NCBI GenBank assembly: GCA_905214545.1
Contig: CAJMMO010000001.1
Coordinates: 62,001 to 126,000 of the forward strand
DNA length: 64,000 nucleotides
Reading direction: 5' to 3'
Origin: an uncultured bacterium
GTDB taxonomy: Bacteria > Bacillota > Bacilli > Lactobacillales > Lactobacillaceae
The translations under genes and the position numbers were made by a program. Numbering within the stretch: the stretch's first letter is position 1; each line of letters starts with the position of its first letter. The notes beneath the pieces are model-generated. The model was not told where the DNA came from and did no database searches. It worked only from the letters and a program-made list of their open reading frames with translations. Of this stretch, positions 15,065 to 23,707 are shown piece after piece.

Positions 15065-17443
15065 CTACTTTTCAAACAAGGTAAGGCTAGTACCGCCTAA
15101 GTCGATCTCATAGTCTTCAGGAGTTAATGGCCGCTTCGTCATGCCTTGGTCAGTTGAGTAGACGATCAAGGCTAAACGGCTGCCGGCCGGCAGGGTGTAG
15201 TAGGTCGGCTGGAGCTTGAAGTTCAGCTCGTAGAACTTGCCTTCCTCAATCTCAGCCGGCTTCTTCATGTCCTGCCAGTTTTGCAGGTTCATGTGGGCCT
15301 TGGTGATGAGCTTGGCCTTAGTCGGCTTGTCCGGCACGAACTCTTGCAGGGTGTCGGTGCCAAATCTATAGCCGAGCTCTTGGCCGTTGCGCATCAAGAA
15401 CTTTGGAGTAGGGGTCAAGCGTTGACGCTCACCTAATTCAACCAAAGCTACTGACAGTTGTCCGACCTTGCGGCTGGCTGCCGTCTTGATCTTGATTTCT
15501 GGTCTGCCGACTAAGGTAATCGGCTTAGTGATCTCTTCGCTGACAAAGCGCAGGGATGGGTCGCTCCAAGGCTCATCACCGCAGATGAACTTGTATTCCC
15601 AGGCGCCGTCGGACAGCTTAGCTTCCTTGAAGGCTTTGCCGCCTTCGTCGTGGAAGGAGAGAACACCTTTGCCTTCAGCTTTACCTAACTTGCCATCTTC
15701 GCTTGCATGCAAAACAACCTTGTCACCCAGGCTGTCTGCCCAGTCCTCTTCTTCATGCCAAGTATCAGCCTCCAAGTTGTCCTGGATTAAGACTGTAGGC
15801 ATGATCTTTCTAATATCATTTTCAACGCCTAACAGCTCGTGGCAGAACCACATGTTCAGCAGGTCAGTGAAGTCGATGGAGGCCAGGTTGTTGATGTTGT
15901 AGTGCGGGCCTTGGTGCAAGAACAAGTGGTGGTCGACCGGCAGGTTCTTGACCTTCTGCCAAACCTTGTAGACGTTCTTCGGCTTCACGTTCCAGTCGTT
16001 TAAGCCGTGGACGCTGAGCCAGGAGCACTTGATGCCGTCGGTGTGGTGGCGGTAGTTTCTAGCTTCCCAGAAGTCGGAGTATTGGCCGGTAGTGCGGTCT
16101 TCTTTCTCCAGCAGCTTCTTCCGCATGGCTTCGTACTTCGGACGAATCTTAATGGCGTCGCCCGCATCCCACAAGTTGGATTGGCAGGTCTCAGCCAGCT
16201 TGTCCAGGTCTTCGCCTTGGCATTCGCCAGGGGCGATGACTAAGCCGTGTTCGCGGTAGTAGTCGTACCAAGACGAAATGGCAGCTTCAGACACTACGGT
16301 CTTTAAGCCCTTAACCCCAGTAGTAGCAATAGCGATCTGCAGGGTACCTAAGTAAGAACGACCGGTCATTCCGATGTTGCCGTTGCACCATGAGGCCTTG
16401 GTCTCGTGCTTGCGCGTCCGGTCCGTGTAGGCGATGCGGTCGCCGTGCAACCACTCGATGATCTCCTTGGCTGACTCGGTCTCTTCCGGTGCACCAGTAA
16501 TTCTAAGGCCGTCAGAACCCCGGGTGCCGATGGCCCCGGCAAAGACGCTGGCAAAGCCGCGGGCCAGCAGGAATTCATTTACTGGGTAGGAAGACTTGCC
16601 GACAGCTGACTCGGTTGCTGAGACGTCTTCTGGGCCCGGCTTTGCGGCCTCAATTACTGGGGATGCTTCGTACTGCGGGTTGGTCCAAGTAGTGGCATCG
16701 GTCAAGTCTTCGTCTACGCTGTGGTTCGTTTTGGCGTTTTCGATGATGCCGCCAAAGTATGGCGAAGCCGTGTACAGTGCTGGGACCTTCAGGTCTTTGC
16801 CAGACTCAGCCGGTCTAAAGATCGATACCTGCAGCAGGTCGTTTTCGCCGTCTTGGTCGGTATCAAGATCAGAGGCCACGTAAACAACCTCGCGGATGAC
16901 CTTGCTAGTGTCAAACACAGGCAAAGCCTTGCCGTTCAAGAACATGAACTTGCCCTGGCCCCAGAACTGGGTGAAGTAGCCCTGGCCGGCCAACACGTCA
17001 ACCAGCTCTTGCCCGTTCTTGGCGCGGGTGACCAGCAGGCGGTAGACGGCGTGGATCAATTCATCCTTGTCTTTAATAGAAGCAACGTGCGGCAAAGCAT
17101 TCTTATCCATTAAAGCCACTGGGTCTTTGGGGTCGTAGTCGTAGTAGACGTGGTAGCCCAAGATCTGCAGGGCGGCGTTGTAGAACTGGTTAGCCGTCAT
17201 CTGCTCTGGGTCTGTGCTTAAGAAGGCAGCCAAAGTAGTTTTTTCATCTACTGCTAATTCTGCCAGCTGGGCATGCTTTGCCTCGTGGCCGTGTGCCGGC
17301 ACGAGCAAAGTCTCAAAAAAGCTCTCCGCCAATTGGGCAAAAGACAGCTCTTCATAATTTTTCGGCAAGAAGCCGGCTGCCAGCAGCTCTTCTTTCTGCT
17401 GGCTCAGCGGGACCTCTTGGTAAGCGTATTGATTATATTTCAT
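15065..17443 (-). CDS. pepX: Xaa-Pro dipeptidyl-peptidase PepX
   Basis: A 792-aa cytoplasmic S15 serine peptidase that removes X-Pro dipeptides from peptide N-termini, important for casein use. The nucleophile is Ser363 in G-R-S-Y-L-G. The downstream G-L-N-D-W-N-V and H-Q-G-P-H-Y-N segments supply the expected Asp and His. The N-terminal helical domain and C-terminal beta domain are both present. The length equals what I recall for the L. delbrueckii enzyme. The ATG follows AAAGGAG. It is divergent from pepN, and TACAAT (complement at 17476-17481) is its likely -10. Confidence 0.97.
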   Translation of the reverse strand: MKYNQYAYQEVPLSQQKEELLAAGFLPKNYEELSFAQLAESFFETLLVPAHGHEAKHAQLAELAVDEKTTLAAFLSTDPEQMTANQFYNAALQILGYHVYYDYDPKDPVALMDKNALPHVASIKDKDELIHAVYRLLVTRAKNGQELVDVLAGQGYFTQFWGQGKFMFLNGKALPVFDTSKVIREVVYVASDLDTDQDGENDLLQVSIFRPAESGKDLKVPALYTASPYFGGIIENAKTNHSVDEDLTDATTWTNPQYEASPVIEAAKPGPEDVSATESAVGKSSYPVNEFLLARGFASVFAGAIGTRGSDGLRITGAPEETESAKEIIEWLHGDRIAYTDRTRKHETKASWCNGNIGMTGRSYLGTLQIAIATTGVKGLKTVVSEAAISSWYDYYREHGLVIAPGECQGEDLDKLAETCQSNLWDAGDAIKIRPKYEAMRKKLLEKEDRTTGQYSDFWEARNYRHHTDGIKCSWLSVHGLNDWNVKPKNVYKVWQKVKNLPVDHHLFLHQGPHYNINNLASIDFTDLLNMWFCHELLGVENDIRKIMPTVLIQDNLEADTWHEEEDWADSLGDKVVLHASEDGKLGKAEGKGVLSFHDEGGKAFKEAKLSDGAWEYKFICGDEPWSDPSLRFVSEEITKPITLVGRPEIKIKTAASRKVGQLSVALVELGERQRLTPTPKFLMRNGQELGYRFGTDTLQEFVPDKPTKAKLITKAHMNLQNWQDMKKPAEIEEGKFYELNFKLQPTYYTLPAGSRLALIVYSTDQGMTKRPLTPEDYEIDLGGTSLTLFEK

Positions 17444-17585
17444 CTGCTTGCTCCTTTTGTTTAATCCTTGTCAATATTGTACTAGATTGTTGCCTGCCAA
17501 TGGCTTTTTTGATTGATTTTACCGGCCCTGATCTGGTTAAATTGTTTATGAACATATTAAAAATTGCTTAATAGGAGGCTAATTA
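17444..17585. promoter_or_regulatory. divergent promoter region pepX/pepN
   Basis: A 142-bp AT-rich gap holds the control signals of two peptidase genes. On the minus strand a TACAAT -10 is visible; no convincing -35 was found. On the plus strand AGGAGG precedes pepN, while its promoter elements are weak (TTGATT near 17512 and TAAATT near 17537). No clear CcpA or CodY site was recognised. Confidence 0.5.
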
Positions 17586-20105
17586 ATGGCTAAACGCTTA
17601 TTTGATACCTTTAAACCAGATCACTACAACCTGTATCTGGATGTCAGCCGCGCCGACAAGAAGTTCTCCGGCCAAACAACCATCACCGGGACCACCAACG
17701 CTGCTACTTTCCAGCTCAACCAAAAGTTCCTGCAAATCGACGCCGTCAAAGTTGACGGCCAAGACGTCGACTTCAGTTTCGACGACAAGTCAGAAACGAT
17801 TACCATCAACGGGGGCAAGACCGGCGCGATCACCGTCGTTGTCGACTACCACGCCAAACTGACCGACACCATGATGGGCATCTACCCGTCCTACTACCAA
17901 GTAGACGGCGTGAAGAAAGAATTAGTCGGCACCCAGTTTGAGACCACGGCCTTCCGCCAAGCCTTCCCAGGCGTCGACGAACCAGCCGCTAAGGCTACCT
18001 TCTCACTGGCCATCAAGTACGACGAAAAGCCGGGCGAAACCATCATCTCCAACCAGCCGGAAGAAAAGGTTGTTAACGGCGTCCACTACTTTAAAGAAAC
18101 CGTTAAGATGTCCAGCTACCTGGTAGCGTTTGTCTTCGGCGACATGCAAAAGAAGCTGACCCACACCAAGTCCGGCGTCGAGATCGGCGTGTTTGCCACT
18201 AAGGCCCACCAGGCTAAGGAATTAGACTTCGCCTTGGACATCGCTAAGCGGTCCATCGAATTCTACGAAGACTTCTACCAGACGCCTTACCCGCTGGAAC
18301 ACTCCTACCAAGTAGCGCTGCCTGACTTTTCAGCCGGCGCCATGGAGAACTGGGGCTGTGTCACTTACCGGGAAGCATACTTGCTGCTGGACCCAGACAA
18401 CACCTCTTTATACATGAAGCAGCTGGTTGCGACGGTTATCGCCCACGAGCTGGCTCACCAATGGTTTGGCGACCTGGTCACTATGCAGTGGTGGGACAAC
18501 CTGTGGCTGAACGAAAGTTTCGCCAACATGATGGAATACGTGGCCATCGACGCGCTGCAGCCTGACTGGAAGATTTGGGAAATGTTCCAGACGACTGAAG
18601 TAGCCCAAGCCTTGAACAGGGATGCGACTGACGGCGTGCAGTCAGTCCACGTGATGGTGGAAGACCCGGCCGAAATCGACTCGATCTTTGACGGCGCCAT
18701 CGTCTACGCTAAGGGCTCACGCATGCTGGTGATGGTGCGGGCCTTGCTGGGCGACGACAACCTGCGCAAGGGCTTGAAGCTGTACTTTGAACGCCACCAC
18801 TACGGCAACGCTTCCGGCGATGACTTGTGGGATGCGTTGGGCGAAGTTTCAGGCCTGAACATCGGCGAGATCATGCACTCCTGGCTGGAACAACCAGGCT
18901 ACCCGGTAGTTTCTGCTAAGGTAGAAGACGGCAAGCTGGTGCTTACTCAAAAGCAGTTCTTCATCGGTGAGCACGTTGATAAGAACCGCCTGTGGCAGAT
19001 TCCTCTGAACGCAAACTACAAGGAAGCCCCGCAGATCATGAAGGACGAAAAGATCGTCTTAGGCGACTACGCAGAGCTGCGTGCAGCAAACGGCAAGGCC
19101 TTTAAGTTGAACGAAGGCAACAACTCGCACTTTATCGTCAACTACGATGACAAGCTGTTAGCTGATCTGTTAGACAGCGACTTAGCACCAGTCGACCAGC
19201 TGCAGATCATCCAAGACAGCCGCCTGCAGGCACAAGCTGGCAGCAAGTCCTACGCTGACCTGGTACCGCTGTTGGTTAAGTTCTCAGACACCCACTCAGC
19301 AATGGTCTTTGAAACTATCGAAGACGTAGCCTCATTCTTAAAGAACTTCGTAGAGCCAAAGACTGCAGCTGCCAAGAACTTAGAAAAGCTCTTTGACAAG
19401 CTGTCCAAGGCTTCTGTAGAACGCTTAGGCTTTGCCCACAAGGAAAGCGATAGCGTAGATGACATCCTGCTGCGGCCAGACGTCGTTCGTGCCAGCGTTG
19501 CCGGCAAAAACGTTGACACCAAGAAGGCTTTGCACGACATCTTCGCAGCCCACGAAGACAACCTGGCCGGCATCGAAGCTTCCATCCGCGGCTCAGTTTT
19601 GCGCAACGAAGTCGAAAACTTCGGCAGCAAGGAACTCTTCGACAAGCTCTTCAAGCTCTACCAAGAAACCGCAGACCCGTCCTTTAAGTCCAACATCACC
19701 GGTGCGGTTACTAGAACTCAAGACCCAGAGCTGCTCGACACCATCGTTGAACGCTACGAAGACGCTTCCTACATCAAACCGCAAGACCTGCGCGGCTGGT
19801 TCAGCTTAGTCCTGCAAAACCCAGCCGGCGAAGCCAAGGCTTGGAGCTGGCTGCAAAACGACTGGCAATGGCTGTCCGACAACCTGGGCGGGGACATGGA
19901 ATTCCCAACCTTCATCACGGTTGTCGCACGTGCCTTCCACACCAGCAAGCAGTTGGCAGAGTTCAAGAAATTCTTTGAACCGAAGCTGGATACCCCAGGC
20001 TTAGGCCGTGAAATCAAGATGGACACCAACTTGATTGCCGGCAAGGCCAAGCTGGTTGAAAGCGAAGCTGACGCAGTTAACGAGGCTATCGCAAAAGTTT
20101 TATAA
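17586..20105 (+). CDS. pepN: aminopeptidase N (M1 family)
   Basis: An 839-aa zinc metallopeptidase of the general broad-specificity lactobacillar type, cytoplasmic. The G-A-M-E-N-W-G exopeptidase motif is near residue 253. The zinc motif H-E-L-A-H-Q-W has His287, Glu288 and His291, and the third zinc ligand is Glu310 in N-E-S-F-A. The C-terminal ERAP1-like helical domain is complete. GGAGG precedes the ATG. Together with PepX across the divergent promoter it degrades peptides delivered by the Opp system. Confidence 0.97.
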   Translation: MAKRLFDTFKPDHYNLYLDVSRADKKFSGQTTITGTTNAATFQLNQKFLQIDAVKVDGQDVDFSFDDKSETITINGGKTGAITVVVDYHAKLTDTMMGIYPSYYQVDGVKKELVGTQFETTAFRQAFPGVDEPAAKATFSLAIKYDEKPGETIISNQPEEKVVNGVHYFKETVKMSSYLVAFVFGDMQKKLTHTKSGVEIGVFATKAHQAKELDFALDIAKRSIEFYEDFYQTPYPLEHSYQVALPDFSAGAMENWGCVTYREAYLLLDPDNTSLYMKQLVATVIAHELAHQWFGDLVTMQWWDNLWLNESFANMMEYVAIDALQPDWKIWEMFQTTEVAQALNRDATDGVQSVHVMVEDPAEIDSIFDGAIVYAKGSRMLVMVRALLGDDNLRKGLKLYFERHHYGNASGDDLWDALGEVSGLNIGEIMHSWLEQPGYPVVSAKVEDGKLVLTQKQFFIGEHVDKNRLWQIPLNANYKEAPQIMKDEKIVLGDYAELRAANGKAFKLNEGNNSHFIVNYDDKLLADLLDSDLAPVDQLQIIQDSRLQAQAGSKSYADLVPLLVKFSDTHSAMVFETIEDVASFLKNFVEPKTAAAKNLEKLFDKLSKASVERLGFAHKESDSVDDILLRPDVVRASVAGKNVDTKKALHDIFAAHEDNLAGIEASIRGSVLRNEVENFGSKELFDKLFKLYQETADPSFKSNITGAVTRTQDPELLDTIVERYEDASYIKPQDLRGWFSLVLQNPAGEAKAWSWLQNDWQWLSDNLGGDMEFPTFITVVARAFHTSKQLAEFKKFFEPKLDTPGLGREIKMDTNLIAGKAKLVESEADAVNEAIAKVL

Positions 20106-20164
20106 ACGCTGTTATTTTAAAAACAGAATAGAATATATAAGTTTGTTGGAATATACAATAAACG

Positions 20165-20194
20165 GCCCAATTCGCGTAGAATTGGGCTTTTTTT
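20165..20194 (+). terminator. rho-independent terminator after pepN
   Basis: GCCCAATTC / GAATTGGGC stem with a 5-base loop and seven T. Confidence 0.9.
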
Positions 20195-20290
20195 GATCTT
20201 AAATTAAAATTAGATTAAAACACAGTTCAATAACGCCCTTTATCATTAAGGCTGTCACGAGATATGAACTAATTGAGGAGTATCAGAATC

Positions 20291-21175
20291 ATGAAGATGA
20301 AGGGCTTTGTTTATACGGCTGCTTGCTTAGCAGTAATGGGCGGTTTGGCCTTAGGACAGCCAAAACACGTTGAAGCCGCGTCAAACAGCATCCAGCTGAC
20401 AAGCCAATACGTCAAGTCTGCACAAAGCCTGCAGACCTCTCACAACCAGATCAACAATGCCAACTGGCGTGAGAACATGCTGCCGGTAACTCATCAAAAC
20501 TGGCAGGACAACCACTACGAAATGAGTCAACAAGACTCGCAAAGAGTCGTTGACCCGGGCAATTTGACGGCTAGCCAAACCCAAGAGTTGAATAGCTACG
20601 CTTTAGGCTTACTGAACCAGGTCAGAAGCCAGCTGGGTCGGCCGCAAATGCAGATGACTAACGGCTCTGTTGCCTTTGCACAGCAAGTCGCTAAGAACTA
20701 CGTGGCTGACGGCCGTGACATCCACGACCAGAAGGGCCACGACGTGGCTGGGATTGAAAGAGCAGCCCGCCAGTACGGTTTGGACGACCGCGGCCAATGG
20801 TACGAATGCCTGGCTTCCGGTCTTACCAACTACGTGGAAAGCCCGACGGCCGTTGACTACACCGACTTTTCTGGCCGTGATGGCCGCTGCATCAGCTCAG
20901 ATTTGAACCGTCTGGGTGCAAAGCAGGGCGAAACCACCATGGGCGCTTTGAAGAGCAACATCTACATGGCTTTGGAAGAGATGCTGTTCCCGACTGCTAC
21001 TCACAACGAGTACGGCCACATGATCTGCCTGACCTCGATGGGGGCAGCTTCCTACAAGCGGTCAAAGAACTTCTACTTTGGTTTGAGCATCAGCAAGCTC
21101 TACGATGGCCGCTACTCGATCCACTTCCTGATCGTGCCGTCACAACTGATTAGAAACTACGGCAAGTTCAGATAA
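20291..21175 (+). CDS. secreted SEC10/PgrA surface exclusion domain-like protein
   Basis: A 294-aa secreted protein. Residues 1-30 form a signal peptide with predicted cut near V-E-A-A. The body (from about residue 90, L-T-A-S-Q-T-Q-E-L-N-S-Y) resembles the SEC10/PgrA surface exclusion domain, a CAP-like fold found in lactobacillar surface proteins and in enterococcal plasmid exclusion proteins. Residues such as H-N-E-Y-G-H-M and the G-L-S-I-S segment fit that domain. No LPxTG or SLAP anchor is seen. The start ATG at 20291 has GAGGAG upstream. Its signal peptide is strikingly similar to that of the SLAP protein at 21901. Function in this organism is unknown. Confidence 0.75.
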   Translation: MKMKGFVYTAACLAVMGGLALGQPKHVEAASNSIQLTSQYVKSAQSLQTSHNQINNANWRENMLPVTHQNWQDNHYEMSQQDSQRVVDPGNLTASQTQELNSYALGLLNQVRSQLGRPQMQMTNGSVAFAQQVAKNYVADGRDIHDQKGHDVAGIERAARQYGLDDRGQWYECLASGLTNYVESPTAVDYTDFSGRDGRCISSDLNRLGAKQGETTMGALKSNIYMALEEMLFPTATHNEYGHMICLTSMGAASYKRSKNFYFGLSISKLYDGRYSIHFLIVPSQLIRNYGKFR

Positions 21176-21214
21176 GGAGCTCATGTGCATCTGAGATGCA
21201 CTTTATATAGTAGA

Positions 21215-21249
21215 AAAAAGACACGGACTGAAAGTCCGTGTCTTTTTTT
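21215..21249 (+). terminator. rho-independent terminator after the SEC10/PgrA gene
   Basis: AAAGACACGGACT / AGTCCGTGTCTTT stem with a 3-base loop and T-run. A smaller inverted repeat GTGCATC / GATGCAC lies upstream at about 21185-21201. Confidence 0.88.
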
Positions 21250-21291
21250 GTGTACTAGGTGTATATTTAAACGCAAAGAGGAGGAGAGGGA

Positions 21292-21495
21292 ATGAAGAAG
21301 TATTTTAGCTCGGTGGACCCGCAGAGCGAGGTCGGGGTGATTGTCTCGCTGGGGCTGCCGCTTTTAGGAATTATCTTGGTGATTATCCAGGCGGCGCGGC
21401 GCGACTGGTTCAGGATGAAGCTGTTTTTGATCTGGACGGGGATTGGCCTGGTGGTTGATGGATTATTTGCACTGGTTGGGCATTTAATTCACTAA
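21292..21495 (+). CDS. small two-helix membrane protein, unknown
   Basis: A 67-aa protein with GAGGAGGAGAGGG immediately upstream, a strong ribosome binding site that supports it as a real gene. Two hydrophobic segments (about residues 14-34 and 42-64) flank a basic loop A-A-R-R-D-W-F-R-M-K, predicting a hairpin with the loop inside. I do not recognise a family. It lies alone between a terminator and a tRNA gene. Its stop is 48 bp before the tRNA. Confidence 0.65.
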   Translation: MKKYFSSVDPQSEVGVIVSLGLPLLGIILVIIQAARRDWFRMKLFLIWTGIGLVVDGLFALVGHLIH

Positions 21496-21542
21496 AAGTG
21501 ATTGACATTGCTGGGCCAGAATAGGATAATTAAAGCTGTTCT

Positions 21543-21616
21543 GGTTCGGTAGCTCAGCTGGATAGAGCAACGGTCTTCTAAACCGTGGGTCGTGAGTTCG
21601 AATCTCACCCGAATCA
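21543..21616 (+). tRNA. tRNA-Arg (anticodon TCT)
   Basis: A complete cloverleaf: acceptor GGTTCGG pairs with CCGAATC (21609-21615, one G-T), D-arm GCTC/GAGC, anticodon stem ACGGT/ACCGT with loop CTTCTAA (TCT at 21577-21579), and T-arm GTGAG/CTCAC with loop TTCGAAT. Discriminator A at 21616. The 3' CCA is not encoded, so it is added after transcription. TCT reads AGA/AGG arginine codons. Confidence 0.97.
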
Positions 21617-21625
21617 CTGAATAGG

Positions 21626-21657
21626 AAAAAGACGTCACATGCGTGACGTCTTTTTTT
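21626..21657 (+). terminator. terminator after tRNA-Arg
   Basis: AAAGACGTCAC / GTGACGTCTTT stem with a short loop and seven T. Confidence 0.88.
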
Positions 21658-21900
21658 GTTTTGGGGGATGCGGATAGGCAAAAATAGGGCGATTTCGTGA
21701 AAATAGGGGCCTATTTATTAAAACAATATTAAAGAAAATATTTTTATTTTTGTTATTTTATTTTTGCGCTAAGTATTACTCCAATCGTAATTTAGGGCAT
21801 TTTTTTCTGGCATTATTTTAGCCGCCTGGTCCATGGTGTCCGTTTATAGGTTACAATGCACGAAGTAAAGTGATTTTTACTACTAGGGAGGATTTATTTA
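21658..21900 (+). promoter_or_regulatory. long AT-rich upstream region of the SLAP protein gene
   Basis: 243 bp without a gene. It contains two copies of AAAATAGGG (21681-21689 and 21700-21708), a palindrome AAATAGGGGCCTATTT (21701-21716), a stretch of A/T tracts at 21717-21770 that could act as an UP element or bend, and a likely -10 TACAAT at 21852-21857. AGGGAGGA sits just before the start codon. Confidence 0.5.
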
Positions 21901-23511
21901 ATGAGATCTCAAAAATTTGTTGCTTATACTGCTACCTGCTTGGCAGTTTTGGGCGGTCTGGCATTAGCTAAGCCAGCTACTGTTCACGCTGCTGACACTA
22001 CCAACAATGGTGCAGCTGACACTACTGCTACTGCTAAGAAGTTCACCAGCACTAATGTTTCAAATGACACTAAGACTAGCCTGAGCAACTTAAACGACTT
22101 AGGTAACAAGGCAATCGACGCTTACAGCAAGCAAAAAGATGCTGAAAGCGATGCTGCAAGCAAGAAGGCTGCTTACGATGCCGTTAGTGCTAACGACAAG
22201 GCAACCTACGCTGAGAAGCAAGCAGCTGCTAATGCACTGGACGCTGCTAACAAGGCTAAGGACGCTGCTACCGCTTCAGCTACTGCTGCTGCCAACGACT
22301 TCAGCAATGCTGAAAAGCCAGTTTACTGGGGCCAAAATGATAATGAAGGCTTGCGTAAAGAAAAGAAAGACTTGGACGCTGCTAACAAGGCTGTTAATGA
22401 CGCAGTTGCACTCAAAGACAGACACAACGCTAGCTACCAAAAGGCTTTGAAGAACAAATTCGGCAAGGCTGAAAAAGACTTGGACGCTTCAACCAAGGCT
22501 AAGTTAGATGCATTCACTTCATACAAGGCTGCTCCAAACGACAAGCAAGCTGAAGCTGCAATGAAAGCTGCCGGCACCATTCTTGATGCAGATGCTGCTA
22601 ACGTTAAGAACAACACTGTAACTTACGACCAACTTGGCAAGATCTTCTTTGACACTGTCAAGGACCCAGCTGCCGTAAAGAAGGCTCAAGATGCTGCTGA
22701 CAAGCTGAACGACAAGTACGTTAAGGACTTGGGCGTTTACAGAATCCAAACCTACGTTGATGCTAAGAAGAAAGACATGGACGCACAGGCCGAGCTTAAG
22801 AGTGCTACTGCCGCTGTAAATGCTAACCCACTTGACACTACTGCGCAAAACAACTTCAAGGCTGCTCAAGAAAAAGTTAAGGGTACCCCAGCTCAAGGTG
22901 ACACCCCTGCCAAGCTTGGTACTGAAGCAAAACTGGCAGCTGCTGAAGACGCATTGAAGAACGATGTTCAAGGCGTAATCAACACTACTACTCCTTCAAA
23001 GCCAACTGACACTAACCCAGTAGTTCCACCAGTAACTCCTTCAGACAACAACAACAGCAACACTAACAACAACACCCAAGCTCAAACTCTGTACGTTTCA
23101 TACTCAGAACACCCAACTTGGAAGGTTGCTACTCTGAACGACAACGGTGTTTACACTGACAACTACGTTGACCAAAACACTGCTATCACTGTAATGCAAA
23201 GCAAGACTGTTAACGGCGAATTGCTGTACAAGATTGCTGACAACCAATGGATCCCAGCTAAGTACACTGCAAAGCAAGCTAGCGCAAACGCTGAAGAAGC
23301 TGCTTCAGGCGTAGCTACTCTGAACGAAGTACCTGGCCACCCAACTTGGAAGATCAACATGTTAGACGCTTCAGGCCACTACACTAACGTATACCTGAAC
23401 CCTAACACTGCTTGGAAGGTATTCGGCAAGAAGACCATCAACGGTGAAGTTTGCTACCGTCTTGGCTCACAAAGCCAATGGGTACCAGCTAAGTACCTTT
23501 CATTAAACTAA
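21901..23511 (+). CDS. SLAP-domain surface protein with Ala-rich helical body
   Basis: A 536-aa secreted protein. Residues 1-30 are a signal peptide ending V-H-A. Residues about 40-360 are very rich in Ala, Lys and Asp (repeated D-A-A-N-K-A and D-A-A-S-K-K patterns), predicting long helices or coiled coil. A Thr/Asn/Pro linker (about 363-393) leads to two C-terminal SLAP-type repeats, each with H-P-T-W-K and Q-W-x-P-A-K-Y, about 60 residues each, which in lactobacilli bind cell wall polymers non-covalently. Codon use is biased to GCT, ACT and AAC unlike the neighbours, suggesting high expression or different origin. I would not call it a true S-layer protein without proteomic data. Confidence 0.85.
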   Translation: MRSQKFVAYTATCLAVLGGLALAKPATVHAADTTNNGAADTTATAKKFTSTNVSNDTKTSLSNLNDLGNKAIDAYSKQKDAESDAASKKAAYDAVSANDKATYAEKQAAANALDAANKAKDAATASATAAANDFSNAEKPVYWGQNDNEGLRKEKKDLDAANKAVNDAVALKDRHNASYQKALKNKFGKAEKDLDASTKAKLDAFTSYKAAPNDKQAEAAMKAAGTILDADAANVKNNTVTYDQLGKIFFDTVKDPAAVKKAQDAADKLNDKYVKDLGVYRIQTYVDAKKKDMDAQAELKSATAAVNANPLDTTAQNNFKAAQEKVKGTPAQGDTPAKLGTEAKLAAAEDALKNDVQGVINTTTPSKPTDTNPVVPPVTPSDNNNSNTNNNTQAQTLYVSYSEHPTWKVATLNDNGVYTDNYVDQNTAITVMQSKTVNGELLYKIADNQWIPAKYTAKQASANAEEAASGVATLNEVPGHPTWKINMLDASGHYTNVYLNPNTAWKVFGKKTINGEVCYRLGSQSQWVPAKYLSLN

Positions 23512-23525
23512 TCTGATTAGTTTAA
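23503..23525. repeat. perfect 23-bp palindrome across the SLAP stop codon
   Basis: TTAAACTAATC and GATTAGTTTAA flank a single T. The TAA stop codon (23509-23511) lies inside the left arm. It would form an RNA hairpin at the end of the reading frame or a DNA-binding site. Confidence 0.8.
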
Positions 23526-23565
23526 CGTAAGTTAGCTAGTTTCCATCAACGGAACTAATTTCCCA

Positions 23566-23602
23566 AAAAGAACAGATAGCTTCGGCTATCTGTTCTTTTA
23601 TG
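23566..23602 (+). terminator. terminator of the SLAP protein gene
   Basis: A perfect 15-bp stem (23566-23580 with 23585-23599) around a TTCG tetraloop, ending in TTTT. Confidence 0.92.
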
Positions 23603-23605
23603 CAA

Positions 23606-23639
23606 AAAAATAGCTAAGGCACAAGCCTTAGCTATTTTT
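23606..23639. terminator. second terminator, facing both strands
   Basis: A perfect 15-bp stem (23606-23620 with 23625-23639) flanked by A- and T-runs directly after the first one. It probably serves the convergent minus-strand surface protein gene. Confidence 0.85.
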
Positions 23640-23707
23640 CTCATTTATCTCAATACAGTGATCCTTATTGCTAGTGAAATTAAAAATCTTCAGCTTAGTC
23701 TATCTAA

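Noticed and set aside
20106..20290. Promoter of the SEC10/PgrA-like gene
   Set aside because: Several A/T-rich hexamers (TATCAT near 20240) are possible, but no pair with acceptable spacing stood out, so none was annotated.
21543..21616. Integration site (att) at tRNA-Arg
   Set aside because: No direct repeat of the tRNA 3' end and no integrase gene were seen within the window.
23566..23639. Possible repeat array or CRISPR-like units
   Set aside because: Two different hairpins with T-runs, best explained as back-to-back terminators of convergent genes. No direct repeats with spacers occur in the window.
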